From JBHHYU01 sp046757725 (lineage in GTDB: Bacteria; Desulfobacterota; Binatia; UBA9968), in NCBI GenBank assembly GCA_046757725.1, contig JBHHYU010000046.1:1-22453 (forward strand): a stretch of 22,453 bases of DNA, read 5' to 3'. The position numbers were made by a program, and so were the translations under genes. Of this stretch, positions 14,313 through 21,814 are shown piece by piece. How positions within the stretch are numbered: the first letter of the stretch is position 1; the number at the start of each line of letters is the position of its first letter. A model generated the notes under the pieces. It made no database searches. It was not told the DNA's origin and was given only the letters and a program-made list of their open reading frames with translations.

Positions 14313-14523
14313 AAAATATTCTGTAAAATCAATTAGTTACACAAATCATCTCACTTCAGTACCTATTACCATAGATATAGCTAAAAGAAAAGAAAAAATG
14401 TTTCACGTGAAAATAATCACCGTTGTGTATCCATGCTCCCAGCAGAAAAGAGAATAAACAGGATTAAGAAGACCTCCTTGTCTTAGGTTTTCGCCACTGG
14501 TACATCTATATCTATACGGGTAA
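14313..14523. promoter_or_regulatory. parA leader/promoter region in the place usually held by rsmG
   Basis: This AT-rich spacer between mnmG and parA (both minus) contains the parS-like site. In the conserved mnmE-mnmG-rsmG-parA-parB order this is where rsmG would lie, but there is room for no such gene and no remnant is seen. Confidence 0.45.
14399..14414 (+). promoter_or_regulatory. parS-like ParB binding site upstream of parA
   Basis: TGTTTCACGTGAAAAT matches the near-universal chromosomal parS sequence TGTTTCACGTGAAACA at 14 of 16 positions, including the whole central TTTCACGTGAAA palindrome. Its location just upstream of parAB is a usual one for parS. Confidence 0.85.
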
Positions 14524-16401
14524 TTAAGCCCTTTTCCGCTTTTTTAGATAAACCGAAATGCAAGAGACTGCTGCTGGGGTGATCCCAGAGATTCTTGAGG
14601 CCTGACCAAGAGAGCGCGGGCGCACGCGCGTGAGTTTTGTGTATGCTTCTCGGGAAAGTCCACCAACTAATGAATAGTCTATATCCTCCGGGAGACGTAC
14701 CCGCTCCATCTTCTTGAACCTTTCAACGACTTCAAGTTGGCGCTTGACATAACCAGCATATTTTATCTCCACTTCAACTTGTAGACCCAATACCGTAGGA
14801 ACCCTTGCCAGTTCAGGAGCAAATAAAACCATGTCGGAAAAAGATATCTCTGGACGGCGTAATAGGTGTGCAAGGGAAGTCTGGTTATGTAATGGAAACG
14901 ATCCTATAGATCGGAGGTTGTCCTCTATCTGTCTTGTCGGTACTACCCGGCGATTTTTAAGCAGCGTTAATATTTCAATTAACTGTTCTCTCTTTTCCTG
15001 AGCCCGGTGATAGGACTCGTGGCTCGCAAGCCCGAGCCTATAGCTGATTTCTGTGAGCCGTAGATCAGCGTTGTCTTCGCGCAAAAGAAGGCGATACTCA
15101 GCTCTCGAGGTAAACATTCGGTAAGGTTCGCCATCGGTCCCCTTAGTTACCAAATCATCAATGAGAACACCTATATAAGCCTGGTCTCTTGCTAGAATAA
15201 GTGGCTCTTTACCCCGTAGGCTTAGAACAGCGTTAATCCCTCCAATTATACCCTGCGCGGCAGCCTCTTCATATCCCGTGGTACCGTTGATCTGACCAGC
15301 ATGGTAAAGCCCTTTAACCAGTTTTGTTTCTAATGATGGATACAATTGTGTTGGTTCCACATAATCGTATTCGATGGCATAGCCCGGCCTCATAATCTCA
15401 GCCTGCTCCAGACCCTCAATGGAATGAACCATAGCAAGTTGGATGTCCAGAGGAAGGCTTGTGGAGAGACCGTTGGGATAAATCTCGACTGTATCGTACC
15501 CTTCTGGTTCTAAAAAGATCTGATGTCTGTCTTTACCAGCAAAACGGACCACCTTGTCTTCAATCGATGGGCAATAACGCGGCCCATTGCTTTTGATGAT
15601 TCCCGAATACATTGGGGACCGATCCAATGCAGAACGAATAATATCGTGTGTTTGGCCATTTGTATAAGTAATGTAACAAGGTATCTGTTTCTGAGTGATA
15701 TCATTCGTAGAAAAAGAGAAGGGAATCGGAGAATCCTCCCCGCGTTGGATCTGCAACCTAGAGTAGTCAATAGTCCGCCCATCAAGACGAGGGCAAGTCC
15801 CGGTCTTTAGCCGCCCAATCTTAAAACCTATCTCCTTAAGGGAACTGCTTAGCCCCTGTACAGCAAAATCTCCGGCCCGTCCCGCGGGATAGTTCCGGTC
15901 ACCCACGTGAACAAGCCCCCGAAGGAAGGTTCCAGTGGTTAAAATCACTTTCCTACCATAAAAACGCTCTCCTATTTGGGTTTCTATTCCTTCCACCCTA
16001 CCCGCCTTTATCAAGATGCTTTCCACGCTGCATTGTCTTAGAGTCAGATTAGAGCAATTCTCCAGAACCTTTTTCATTCTCTGACGGTACCGTGCCTTAT
16101 CTGCCTGAGCCCGCGAAGCTCGCACGGCAGGTCCTTTCTTTGTATTCAGCACCCGAAACTGGATACCTGTTTTATCAATGGCTCGGGCCATTTCGCCCCC
16201 TAAGGCATCAATCTCTTTAACCAGATGACCTTTCCCAATTCCCCCAATGGCAGGGTTACAGGACATCTGGCCGATGTGATCTAGGTTTAGCGTGACCATT
16301 AGTGTCTTGCATCCCATATGTGCGGCCGCCAACGCAGCCTCAATGCCAGCGTGACCTGCACCAACAACAATAATGTCATAGACTTTCTCTTTAGTGTTCA
16401 T
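14524..16401 (-). CDS. mnmG: tRNA uridine-5-carboxymethylaminomethyl modification enzyme MnmG (GidA)
   Basis: A 625-residue FAD enzyme that, as a complex with MnmE, makes the cmnm5 modification at wobble uridine 34 of certain tRNAs, using methylene-tetrahydrofolate and glycine. The FAD dinucleotide-binding motif is at the N-terminus (VVGAGHAGIEAALAAAHMG), followed by the signature MSCNPAIGGIGKGHLVKEID and GPAVRASRAQADKARYR. The second family signature is TGYEEAAAQGIIGG, with SRAEYRLLLREDNADLR after it. The C-terminal helical domain, which binds MnmE, ends SLGQASRISGITPAAVSCI and a basic tail. Length is normal. The ATG at 16401 lacks a Shine-Dalgarno; a parS-like 16-mer begins only four bases upstream of it. 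Confidence 0.98.
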   Translation of the reverse strand: MNTKEKVYDIIVVGAGHAGIEAALAAAHMGCKTLMVTLNLDHIGQMSCNPAIGGIGKGHLVKEIDALGGEMARAIDKTGIQFRVLNTKKGPAVRASRAQADKARYRQRMKKVLENCSNLTLRQCSVESILIKAGRVEGIETQIGERFYGRKVILTTGTFLRGLVHVGDRNYPAGRAGDFAVQGLSSSLKEIGFKIGRLKTGTCPRLDGRTIDYSRLQIQRGEDSPIPFSFSTNDITQKQIPCYITYTNGQTHDIIRSALDRSPMYSGIIKSNGPRYCPSIEDKVVRFAGKDRHQIFLEPEGYDTVEIYPNGLSTSLPLDIQLAMVHSIEGLEQAEIMRPGYAIEYDYVEPTQLYPSLETKLVKGLYHAGQINGTTGYEEAAAQGIIGGINAVLSLRGKEPLILARDQAYIGVLIDDLVTKGTDGEPYRMFTSRAEYRLLLREDNADLRLTEISYRLGLASHESYHRAQEKREQLIEILTLLKNRRVVPTRQIEDNLRSIGSFPLHNQTSLAHLLRRPEISFSDMVLFAPELARVPTVLGLQVEVEIKYAGYVKRQLEVVERFKKMERVRLPEDIDYSLVGGLSREAYTKLTRVRPRSLGQASRISGITPAAVSCISVYLKKRKRA

Positions 16402-16687
16402 AGTTGTTTCACATGGAACAAATTTACTCTAAATCACCTTAAAAGTATTATTTTTCAATAACTTATAAACAACATCGGTTGCTAAAAATCCATATACAGC
16501 AAGGATCTCCAAAATGAGATAGCCTGTACAGACGTACGCCGTACTTGACGCGTGCATGTGCAGGCCCGCATTAGAGATGCTATCAGCGATTGCTTGATCC
16601 CAAAACAACCCTGTTACATAGGATCAAAGAGCTACTTCCGGCCAGACCAATGAAAGCCAGTGTACTAGCTATTTCTTAGATAAGTAT
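16402..16687. other. Spacer between mnmE and mnmG
   Basis: About 286 bases separate two genes that are often close together. Apart from the parS-like site at the mnmG end I see no gene, tRNA or clear terminator. Confidence 0.4.
16405..16420 (+). promoter_or_regulatory. Second parS-like site, just upstream of mnmG
   Basis: TGTTTCACATGGAACA matches parS (TGTTTCACGTGAAACA) at 14 of 16 positions, keeping both outer arms. The central CACGTG is altered to CACATG, a weaker form of the site. It begins four bases upstream of the mnmG start codon, so ParB bound here could touch mnmG expression. Confidence 0.65.
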
Positions 16688-18064
16688 TTATTTTCCAATG
16701 CAAAAACTGCTAAAAATACGTTCTAAAATATGATCGCTCGTGACCACGCCAATCACCTCCTCAAGACTTTCCTTAGCCTCCTGAAGGTCCACGGCCACAA
16801 TTTCAGGTGGCGATCCACGCCTCAATACCTTATCTGCGTTCGCAAGATTCTCCGCCGCCCTATCCAGGGCTGCCTTATGGCGTAGGTTGGTTAGCACCAT
16901 AGGTGGCTCACTGCGCGAGCCTAAAAGGAGTCCACGCAAGGCTTGTTTGAGATACTCAAGTCCATTTCCCTCCTTAGCCGATACCCAAACCACTTGCTTC
17001 GCTGGAGCCGTTGTTGCCACCTCTCGGATATCCACCTTTTTTGGAAGATCGTTTTTATTAATAACGACTAGGCCTTTTTTTTTATCTGCTGCTTTCAGTA
17101 TAGACCAATCCTCTCGGGTAGTGACAGATGATCCATCGAGAACCACTAGGACCGCCTCCGCCTCCCGGAGACGTTTAAGCGATACCTCAACCCCTATTCT
17201 TTCTACTTTGTCGCGACTTTCTCGAATACCTGCCGTATCCCATAGAACTACGGGTAGCCCGCCTAGGTTGATGTTCTCCTCAATAAAGTCCCTCGTAGTT
17301 CCTGGAACGGGTGTAACGATAACTCGCTCTTCCCCAACCAGCGAGTTGAGAAGGCTCGATTTTCCCACGTTGGGGCGCCCTGCAATGCATACCCTTGCGC
17401 CATCACGAAACAGCCTCCCCCACTCGTAGCTCGCAGTCAACCCGGTTATCTTGGTCCTCAAGGACTCAATCTTGGTCACTAACTGCTCTTTCTGAAGCAG
17501 CTCAATCTCTTCTTCTGGAAAATCGATCGCGGCCTCTACCTGTACTAAAATGTCGAGCAGTTCCTCACGTAATTCTCCCACCCACTTCGACAGCTCCCCC
17601 CGCACCTGCCCCAAGGCCAGCCGTATCCCTTTATCCGTGCGTGCGCGGATAAGGTCAACCACAGCTTCTGCCTGTGCCAGATCGAGACGTCCGTTAAGAA
17701 AGGCTCTTTTAGTAAACTCTCCCCGTTCCGCATGACGTACACCCCTGGAGAGAATAAGCTCCAATATGCGCCGTACTAAAAAGGGACCACCATGGCAGTG
17801 TACTTCCACCACATCCTCGCCAGTGTAACTGTGCGGTTTACGCATTAAGGTGGCGAGGACCTCATCCAAAACAACTCCGTCTTTTGGATCACGGACAACC
17901 CCGTGGTAAAGGGTATGAGATCGCAGGGCTCCGTTTTTCCCGCCACTGCGCGCAAAAATCTCTCTGGTGACCCGTTCCGCATCCGTGCCGCTCACGCGCA
18001 CAATCGCTACGCCACCTTCACCTATAGGTGTTGCCACTGCTGCGATGGTGTCCTCTTTGTACAT
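16688..18064 (-). CDS. mnmE: tRNA modification GTPase MnmE (TrmE)
   Basis: A 458-residue GTPase, partner of MnmG in cmnm5 wobble-uridine synthesis. The N-terminal folate-binding dimerisation domain begins DTIAAVATPIGEGGVAIVRV and contains VEVHCHGGPFLVRRIL. The G domain, inserted in the helical domain, has G1 GRPNVGKS (229-236), G2 TTRDF (256-260), G3 DTAG (276-279) and G4 NKND (336-339). The C-terminus is the family's FCIGK, whose cysteine is needed for activity in E. coli. The first codon, ATG 18064, has no Shine-Dalgarno; a possible promoter reads on the minus strand as TTGGCT, 16 bases, TAAGAT (plus 18080-18107). Confidence 0.98.
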   Translation of the reverse strand: MYKEDTIAAVATPIGEGGVAIVRVSGTDAERVTREIFARSGGKNGALRSHTLYHGVVRDPKDGVVLDEVLATLMRKPHSYTGEDVVEVHCHGGPFLVRRILELILSRGVRHAERGEFTKRAFLNGRLDLAQAEAVVDLIRARTDKGIRLALGQVRGELSKWVGELREELLDILVQVEAAIDFPEEEIELLQKEQLVTKIESLRTKITGLTASYEWGRLFRDGARVCIAGRPNVGKSSLLNSLVGEERVIVTPVPGTTRDFIEENINLGGLPVVLWDTAGIRESRDKVERIGVEVSLKRLREAEAVLVVLDGSSVTTREDWSILKAADKKKGLVVINKNDLPKKVDIREVATTAPAKQVVWVSAKEGNGLEYLKQALRGLLLGSRSEPPMVLTNLRHKAALDRAAENLANADKVLRRGSPPEIVAVDLQEAKESLEEVIGVVTSDHILERIFSSFCIGK

Positions 18065-18405
18065 AGAAAAACCGCTGTTATCTTAACAAGTTCCGCCTTG
18101 AAGCCAATAAAGGTTTAATAATGCAGTCGTCGGCCAGGGATAAACAAGAAAATGCCAGACAATTTCCTTACTAGGACAAAGATCGCCGCATCAGGCGATA
18201 TTTGTTCATCCTGAAGTACGCGATCCGCCCCAGAGAGCTCATCCCTGTGTCTTCCGGGCAAAATCTTACTGTAAGACCGCCTTTTTAATCCTCTTAAAAT
18301 CCAACCTCTCACTTGGCATGTTTAATGCTAATTCAAACCGTGCGAATAGGTCTCCCTGACTAACCCAGACTATAGACCGGCTCTCGCGGCCCCTGAGGTG
18401 ACGAA
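18065..18405. promoter_or_regulatory. Divergent regulatory region between mnmE and mlaC
   Basis: Promoters for both flanking genes should lie here. No gene is seen in the 341 bases. The main feature is a 28-base dyad at 18177-18204, described separately. The rRNA, tRNA and origin genes that sometimes neighbour mnmE (rnpA, rpmH, yidC, jag) are absent. Confidence 0.5.
18177..18204. repeat. 28-base dyad (hairpin) between mnmE and mlaC
   Basis: CAAA-G-ATCGCC, a six-base centre GCATCA, then GGCGAT-A-TTTG: ten of eleven positions pair. No T-run follows on either strand, so it is more likely an operator for a dimeric regulator than a terminator. It lies about 200 bases before mlaC and 113 upstream of mnmE. 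Confidence 0.6.
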
Positions 18406-19098
18406 ATGAGAAACAAAAAACCGCGTTATTTAGCTTCAATCTTGTTCACTCTGTTTATCTCCATCCCGGCTCCTTTAAATGCAGGGACACCGACGGATGT
18501 GATCCGGCGGGTCTTTGAAAAGATTCAAGCCGTCCTCAAAAATCCTCGACTTCAACCCCATGCGCGATCAAAGGAGCGCCGCAAACAACTGCGGCAGGCT
18601 TTCTGCCCTAGATTTGACTTTACCGAAAATGCCAAGCGATCCCTCGGTTCTCACTGGCGGCACCGAACTTCAAAGGAGCAGCACGAGTTTGTCACGATCT
18701 TCCGCGATCGGTTGGAAAGCTTGTACCTAGACCGAGTTGAATCATACCGCGATGTAAAATTTTTCTATACGCGCGAGACCCAGGATAAAAATTACGCCGC
18801 AGTAGACGCAAAAGTCCTCACAAAAAAAGGGGGTGCCTTCACCATCAACTACAGGCTCCACCTCACAAACGGGAAGTGGAAACTCTATGACATCGTGACC
18901 GAAAACACCAGCCTCGTCAACAACTACCGTTCCCGATTTAACCGCATCATCACGAACTCTTCTTATAAAGAGCTTCTCCGCAGGATGACAGAAAAGAGGG
19001 CCAGTGACGGCATAGCGGAAAAGATTGATAGCGAGAAGCGGAAGGCGATCCAGCGATGGATGATGATGATCCTTGTCTCAGAAGGGTCTAAGGTATAG
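18406..19098 (+). CDS. mlaC: MlaC/Ttg2D-family periplasmic phospholipid-binding protein
   Basis: A 230-residue exported protein of the toluene-tolerance Ttg2/MlaC family, which carries phospholipids across the periplasm between outer-membrane and inner-membrane Mla complexes. Residues 1-26 form a signal peptide: basic MRNKKPR, a hydrophobic core (LASILFTLFISIPAPL) and NAG as cleavage region. Family blocks follow: DVIRRVFEKIQAVL, the F-x-[PR]-x-F-D-F region (AFCPRFDFTENAKRSLG), then HEFVTIFRDRLESLYLDRV and KWKLYDIVTENTSLVNNYRSRF, the last diagnostic for the family. The ribosome site TGAGGTGA lies five bases before the ATG. No mlaF, E, D or B gene accompanies it, so it is an orphan or its partners are elsewhere. 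The C-terminal extension is basic. Confidence 0.88.
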   Translation: MRNKKPRYLASILFTLFISIPAPLNAGTPTDVIRRVFEKIQAVLKNPRLQPHARSKERRKQLRQAFCPRFDFTENAKRSLGSHWRHRTSKEQHEFVTIFRDRLESLYLDRVESYRDVKFFYTRETQDKNYAAVDAKVLTKKGGAFTINYRLHLTNGKWKLYDIVTENTSLVNNYRSRFNRIITNSSYKELLRRMTEKRASDGIAEKIDSEKRKAIQRWMMMILVSEGSKV

Positions 19099-19307
19099 TA
19101 TTTCCTTGATTTCCTCCGTAAAAGGCTGAAAGGTTCGATCCTTTACCAAGTACCAAAAAACTTTCCTTCATGGGCCGTCTGCACCCGAGGAAAGCCGTTA
19201 GAGCGAGAGTTTGAGGCGCGCCCCCCTTCATTCACCAGAACTAGCATTCCCGGCCAGCGCCTAAAGAAAGCGACGTGTGGCCGTGCCTTTTCTTGATTGT
19301 GTAAGCC

Positions 19308-19739
19308 TTAGGACATCTCCCAGTCTTGCCCCTCAATCGGGTTACCATCGACGTACCGGTATCCTTCCTCATCTTCCGACCTCGTCTTGCCCTTGATATC
19401 TACCCTGAGAACCTTCGGTCTGCTCTTCCGCGCACTGAATCGAAGTAACGCCAGCGGCTTTTGCCCTGTATTCTGGAACCAGTAGTACCACCCTTCAGGG
19501 AGCATAATTCCCTCTCCTTTTTTTAGAAGGGTGGCCTTCTCTTCCTTGTCATAGAAAGTAGCCTCGCCATCTAAGACAACAAAGGCGTGATCTTCTCCCG
19601 GATGGGTGTGCAGGGTATTTTTTCGTCCAGGGCTATAATAGTTAAGCCCTATGATTGCTTGGGCAGTTCGAGCAAGAGGCATATGACTCCTCCCCCCGGT
19701 TAAGCACGGCGTTTTCATTTTAAAGGTAAACGCATCCAT
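19308..19739 (-). CDS. Cupin-domain protein with altered second metal motif
   Basis: A 143-residue single-domain cupin of unknown substrate. Motif 1 is NTLHTHPGEDHAFVVLDGEA with H44, H46 and H51 as likely metal ligands. Motif 2 reads GEGIMLPEGWYYWFQNTG; the histidine of the usual PxGxxHxxxN is a tyrosine (Y86), so one canonical ligand is missing. The end is charged (SEDEEGYRYVDGNPIEG). No signal peptide or membrane segment. It may be a sugar- or small-molecule-binding protein rather than an enzyme; function not assignable. The start at 19739 has GGAGGA six bases upstream. Confidence 0.85.
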   Translation of the reverse strand: MDAFTFKMKTPCLTGGRSHMPLARTAQAIIGLNYYSPGRKNTLHTHPGEDHAFVVLDGEATFYDKEEKATLLKKGEGIMLPEGWYYWFQNTGQKPLALLRFSARKSRPKVLRVDIKGKTRSEDEEGYRYVDGNPIEGQDWEMS

Positions 19740-19829
19740 TATTCGATCCTCCTTGTTTTAAAGATGATACAGTTAGAAGAAGCCTCTAAAGCAAAGCACC
19801 AGGCGTGTCAAGCCTATACCTGGCTCCCG

Positions 19830-19892
19830 ATAAGCCTTTATCATTCTACTTGAACATGAAAGGCAGTCCCGGACCTGATACCGGGCCTGCCT
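19830..19892. repeat. Nested inverted repeats with mutually exclusive pairings
   Basis: The main dyad is AGGCAG-T-CCCGG, loop ACCTGATA, CCGGG-C-CTGCCT at 19861-19892, an eleven-pair stem with one mismatch. Just upstream, GATAA-GCCT-TTATC (about 19829-19842) forms a second hairpin, and its GCCTTT can alternatively pair with AAAGGC, which is shared with the foot of the main stem. The outer arms CATTCTAC and GTAGAAGAATG also pair imperfectly. No T-run follows. It could be an operator, an attenuator-like leader or an old repeat element. Confidence 0.6.
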
Positions 19893-19941
19893 GTAGAAGA
19901 ATGCTACGCTTTATGATTACTCACATTTGGTATCCCGAGCC

Positions 19942-19971
19942 TTGAAAACCGGCATGATCCTGTTCTATCTT
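19942..19971 (+). promoter_or_regulatory. Possible sigma-70 promoter for the LLM oxidoreductase gene
   Basis: TTGAAA and TATCTT, 18 bases apart, in the spacer about 95 bases before the start codon. Four of six positions match in the -10. By-eye prediction only. Confidence 0.28.
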
Positions 19972-20064
19972 CTGGACAATTCCTCCACCGGCAGCTAGAC
20001 GTTACAATCACAGTTGTGGAGGACGCTAAACACAAAAAGTTTGCAAGGGAGGCAATGGTAAAAA

Positions 20065-20979
20065 ATGGGAAATCTCGGCCTCTGCGTTGTTAACCCGGCT
20101 CCGCAGATTCAACCAAGCTTTGTCACAACGGTAGCTAACAAATGTGAGGCGGTAGGACTGCATTCGCTCTGGGTTATCGATCGGATCGCGTACGATAACC
20201 TTGAGCCCCTTTCGGTCCTGACAGCGGCGGCAGCTGTCACCGAGAGAATCAGGATTGGCACCTCGGTCCTTCTCGCCGGCCTTAGACACCCCGTCCTGCT
20301 AGCGAAGACCGTGAGCACTTTGGATTTTCTCTCCGGCGGCCGCATAACCTTGGGCATCGGTTTCGGAAGCCGGGAAAATGATTTTACGGCCATGGGGGTT
20401 CCCTTCAAGGGACGAGGGAGCCGGGCCCAGGAAGCAGTGGAATTAATGAAAAGACTCTGGACCGAGGAAAGGGTCACGCATAAAGGTAGGTTTTTTCATG
20501 TCGAAGATCTAACTCTCGGGCCCCGGCCGGTTCAGACTCCGCATCCACCCATCTGGATGGGAGGGAATGCGGAGGTGGCCCTCAAGCGAGCTGCCAGGCT
20601 GGCCAATGGATATATCTGCGGTAGCTCGGCCATCGGGAACTTCCCCTCTGTATGGGAAAAAATATGTGGGTTTGCTTTAGCTGCGGGGCGTAACCCTCAA
20701 GAAATCGAGAAGGCAGGCCTCACGTTTCTCGCTATCGATGATAATCGAGCGAGGGCAGTGGATACCTGTGCTGCCTACCTCAACCGCTATTACGGGCAGG
20801 TCAGGCTGGACATCGAAAAGCACTTCCTCGTTGGACCTCCGGAGGCGTGTGCCGAGCGCATAGCTGGGTTTTTTCAGAAAGGTCTTGACACCCTGATGAT
20901 CGGGATGGCCCGTTCGGATCCCAAACAGCTCGATCTTTTAGGGGAAAAAGTCCTCCCGCTAGTAAAAACCGGGCATTAG
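20065..20979 (+). CDS. LLM-class (luciferase-like) flavin-dependent oxidoreductase
   Basis: A 304-residue TIM-barrel protein of the bacterial luciferase superfamily, whose members use FMN or F420. Visible family landmarks: first strand LGLCVV, the AVGLHSLWVIDRI strand-helix, then LTAAAAVTERIRIGTSVL and HPVLLAKTVSTLDFLSGGRI cut at residue about 90, LGIGFGSRENDFTAMGVPF, and VQTPHPPIWMGGNAEVALKRAARLANGY split over the PPIWMGG strand. The end has VGPPEACAERIAGFFQKGLD, typical of F420-type LLM proteins. Cofactor and substrate cannot be told from sequence. The ribosome site AGGGAGG lies about twelve bases upstream of ATG 20065, a wide spacing; an ATG at 20055 is out of frame. Confidence 0.92.
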   Translation: MGNLGLCVVNPAPQIQPSFVTTVANKCEAVGLHSLWVIDRIAYDNLEPLSVLTAAAAVTERIRIGTSVLLAGLRHPVLLAKTVSTLDFLSGGRITLGIGFGSRENDFTAMGVPFKGRGSRAQEAVELMKRLWTEERVTHKGRFFHVEDLTLGPRPVQTPHPPIWMGGNAEVALKRAARLANGYICGSSAIGNFPSVWEKICGFALAAGRNPQEIEKAGLTFLAIDDNRARAVDTCAAYLNRYYGQVRLDIEKHFLVGPPEACAERIAGFFQKGLDTLMIGMARSDPKQLDLLGEKVLPLVKTGH

Positions 20980-21289
20980 CCGTCCGAGCCATTCAGGGGC
21001 TTTGAGTCATAGGGATATCAGCGCAACGATCAGTTACACCCTTGGGCTCAATCGGGGAGGAAAGAACGTGCGTAGCCCCGTAGACACACTAGCAGGACCT
21101 TAACTTCCGGCAACTATGGAATTATGTCCACCTTTGGGACGGCCTTTCACTACGGGGATCCAGTGCCGGGATCCTTGATAGCCTTTTGGAAAGGCATGAG
21201 AATCAGCATCGTTTTTTTTGGAATCTAGCGACCGTGCCATACTAAACAGGATAATTATCGATGGATGCAGAAAGACAAGGGAGGAAGTC
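20980..21289. other. Gene-free spacer with a hairpin and repeat-like sequence
   Basis: About 310 bases without a convincing gene. A perfect hairpin GCCTTT-TGG-AAAGGC lies at 21181-21195, with an eight-T run some 14 bases later, too far for a classic terminator but possibly ending the LLM transcript. Two GGATCC copies flank a seven-base gap just before it (about 21157-21175). The local sequence resembles the degenerate extragenic repeats whose antisense reading yields HWIPVVKG-like peptides. Confidence 0.4.
21181..21195. terminator. Hairpin GCCTTT-TGG-AAAGGC
   Basis: A perfect six-pair stem with a three-base loop between the LLM gene and the DUF6868-like gene. The T-run at about 21210-21217 is 14 bases away, so it is at best an atypical terminator. 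Confidence 0.35.
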
Positions 21290-21532
21290 ATGGATATTCA
21301 GACACTCACAACTTTCTTTATGTGGTGCACAATTATAAATGCCGGCATCTTGATCCTGTGGATTGTGTTCTTTGTGTTCGCCCCGGATTTCGTGTATCGC
21401 ACACAGAGCACATGGTTCCCCATTCCCCGAGAAACCTTCGACGTGGTCCTCTACTCGTTCCTGGGGTTGTTCAAAGTTGTCTTTCTGGTCTTTAATCTCG
21501 TTCCCTACGTGGCCCTGCTGATCGTTGCGTGA
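21290..21532 (+). CDS. DUF6868-like small membrane protein
   Basis: An 80-residue integral membrane protein with two helices. The first is FFMWCTIINAGILILWIVFF (about 8-28) and the second, FKVVFLVFNLVPYVALLIV, closes the chain. Between them is a polar loop with FVYRTQSTWFPIPRETFDVVLYSFLG. The pattern of F-x-x-W-C-T-x-I-N, then H/Q-S-x-W-F, then N-L-V-P-Y is what I recall of the DUF6868 family, which is uncharacterised. The start at ATG 21290 is chosen because GGGAGGAAG lies directly upstream; the frame opens at 21218 but the extra residues are not membrane-like. It is a single-gene unit, with no partner that would indicate a role. Confidence 0.82.
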   Translation: MDIQTLTTFFMWCTIINAGILILWIVFFVFAPDFVYRTQSTWFPIPRETFDVVLYSFLGLFKVVFLVFNLVPYVALLIVA

Positions 21533-21814
21533 GAGGGGAGCATACATCAAACCCCTGCAGTGGACAGCTAATCCGCTGCCCTCCATGGCCACAAGTAAAG
21601 GTGGGCATTCGCCCTGTATTTGAATAGATTTCTCCCGCCATTCGGTCTCCTGAGGTTGGATTGAATAGTTCGTCTATCGTATTCCGGTTCGTAGGCGACA
21701 GTAACAGTGTGATGGTTCAAAAGAACAAAAAGGATCCAACTGAACATAAGCGCCGTGGTTTTTTATCGGCCACCACGGTGCCTCTACAATCTAATAACTA
21801 AAGGAATTCTGGTC
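21533..21814. other. Convergent spacer with a hairpin
   Basis: No gene is seen. The dyad at 21750-21781 lies 33 bases beyond the stop codon of the minus-strand ATP-grasp gene. GGTTCAAAAGAACAAAAAGG at about 21715 is a small imperfect dyad. Confidence 0.4.
21750..21781. terminator. Hairpin between convergent genes (bidirectional terminator-like)
   Basis: GCGCCGTGG and CCACGGTGC pair over nine positions (one G-U) around a 14-base loop containing TTTTTT. There is no T-run after the stem on either strand, so intrinsic termination is doubtful, but the position between converging genes is right. Confidence 0.4.

Larger units (their letters stand above)
19740..20064. promoter_or_regulatory. Divergent spacer between the cupin and LLM oxidoreductase genes
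   Basis: No gene is seen in the 325 bases. They hold the nested dyads at 19830-19892 and a possible promoter for the plus-strand gene, TTGAAA at 19942-19947 and TATCTT at 19966-19971 with an 18-base spacer. Confidence 0.4.

Noticed and set aside
15900..15920. CACGTG with TTGTTC flank inside mnmG as another parS
   Set aside because: Only about 10 of 16 positions match parS, so no better than chance for an E-box-like 6-mer.
16887..17429. 180-residue plus-strand frame over mnmE
   Set aside because: It lies wholly within mnmE on the other strand, where all G motifs are intact; Ser/Arg/Thr rich shadow.
21100..21291. Minus-strand frame with HWIPVVKG-like peptide
   Set aside because: Resembles spurious frames read from degenerate extragenic repeats; no ribosome site.
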